From Amylostereum areolatum (Eukaryota; Basidiomycota; Agaricomycetes; Russulales; Stereaceae), in NCBI GenBank assembly GCA_012932865.1, contig SAXG01000017.1, forward strand, positions 434,001 to 498,000: a stretch of DNA of 64,000 nt, given 5' to 3'. A program made the translations under genes and the position numbers. The notes beneath the pieces were generated by a model that saw only the letters and a list, made by a program, of their open reading frames with translations, ran no database searches and was not told where the DNA came from. The first letter of the stretch is position 1. The number at the start of each line of letters is the position of its first letter. Shown piece after piece: positions 63,666 through 64,000 of the stretch.

Positions 63666-64000
63666 ATTGATGCAAGGCATGACAAAACAGGCCAAGCAAG
63701 CTAGATTATCGAAGACGTTTGGGTGTCGACACTGCATTCAACGACCCTTGTCGGCTACAGTGGGAGTCGTCTCCGGCGTAAACGCGGGAGCCCCTTCGTC
63801 GCGCGGGCCTACAATACCATGTGGCTCAGGGTCGAAGGCGAAGCTGGTGTCCTTCGATGGTATGATATCGCATGTCAAAGCCAAGTGGGTGGTTTTCGAT
63901 CTTCCAGTTCGTCGGCCTATCAATAACGTACAAACAGGCATGGAATCCAGCGAATGGGCGATGAGGATTATTATGAGATTGTCGACGGAACAGCGACACA
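63666..64000. other. Right edge, unassigned
   Basis: About 335 bp after the F-box stop. Frames are open on both strands (for example 63738-63941 minus and from about 63760 plus to the window edge), but none shows a recognisable motif. It may contain part of a neighbouring gene. Confidence 0.3.

Noticed and set aside
1..64000. tRNA or rRNA genes
   Set aside because: I scanned by eye for GGTTCGAATCC-type T-loops and rRNA-like blocks and found none that could be folded; a tRNAscan run would settle it.

Overview
The window looks like nuclear DNA of a filamentous basidiomycete, most likely an Agaricomycete. Nearly every gene is broken by many short introns (mostly 48-76 nt, GT..AG), the coding sequence is GC-rich, and several families typical of Agaricomycetes are present (multi-exon DUF6534-type membrane protein, MGRN1-type RING protein, type I membrane protein with a PPAY tail, transposon-derived fragments). 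All gene models were built by hand from conserved protein stretches, splice sites and phase arithmetic. For each model the exon lengths sum to a whole number of codons; where they do not, the mismatch is reported as an apparent frameshift.

Layout. 1-4.1 kb: tail of a transposon-type protein, a poorly resolved stretch, and a hypothetical Pro/Ser-rich gene. 4.9-14.4 kb: housekeeping genes, namely MTG1 GTPase (+), RPB11 (-), ribosomal protein L28/uL15 (+), an MGRN1-like RING E3 (+) and a mitochondrial helical-repeat protein (+). 14.8-26.5 kb: a Gin4/Hsl1-type kinase (-), a type I membrane protein (+), SWI3/RSC8 (+) and a CorA/ALR1-type Mg transporter (-). 27.5-30.7 kb: copy 1 of a 2.9-kb duplicated segment carrying a membrane-anchored protein with five PAM2-like motifs, then a degraded MITE. 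30.8-42.7 kb: a CSC1/OSCA-type channel (-), a small His-rich protein (+), an unknown conserved-looking protein (-), a GNAT acetyltransferase (-) and a flavin monooxygenase (+). 42.9-49.1 kb: a FYVE-like/RING E3 (+), alcohol dehydrogenase (+) and a syntaxin-6/Tlg1 SNARE (+). 49.3-52.4 kb: copy 2 of the duplicated segment, with a MITE inserted upstream of its gene and two frame breaks in the gene. 52.9-64 kb: a 22-exon DUF6534-type membrane protein (-), a PHD/chromo-like protein (-), a Sec20 SNARE (+), a Helitron-like 3' end and an F-box protein (+).

Functional links are loose, as expected of a eukaryotic chromosome. The two SNAREs (Tlg1, Sec20) both act in retrograde Golgi/endosome traffic. 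SWI3 and the PHD/chromo protein are chromatin factors. MTG1 and the helical-repeat protein are probably mitochondrial.

Most unusual points: the duplicated PAM2-array protein together with a MITE whose empty target site survives in the other copy; an intron that splits the start codon of the CSC1-type gene; a 22-exon gene with 10-12 nt exons; and at least eight single-base insertions, mostly in short homopolymers, that break otherwise conserved frames and probably reflect assembly error.
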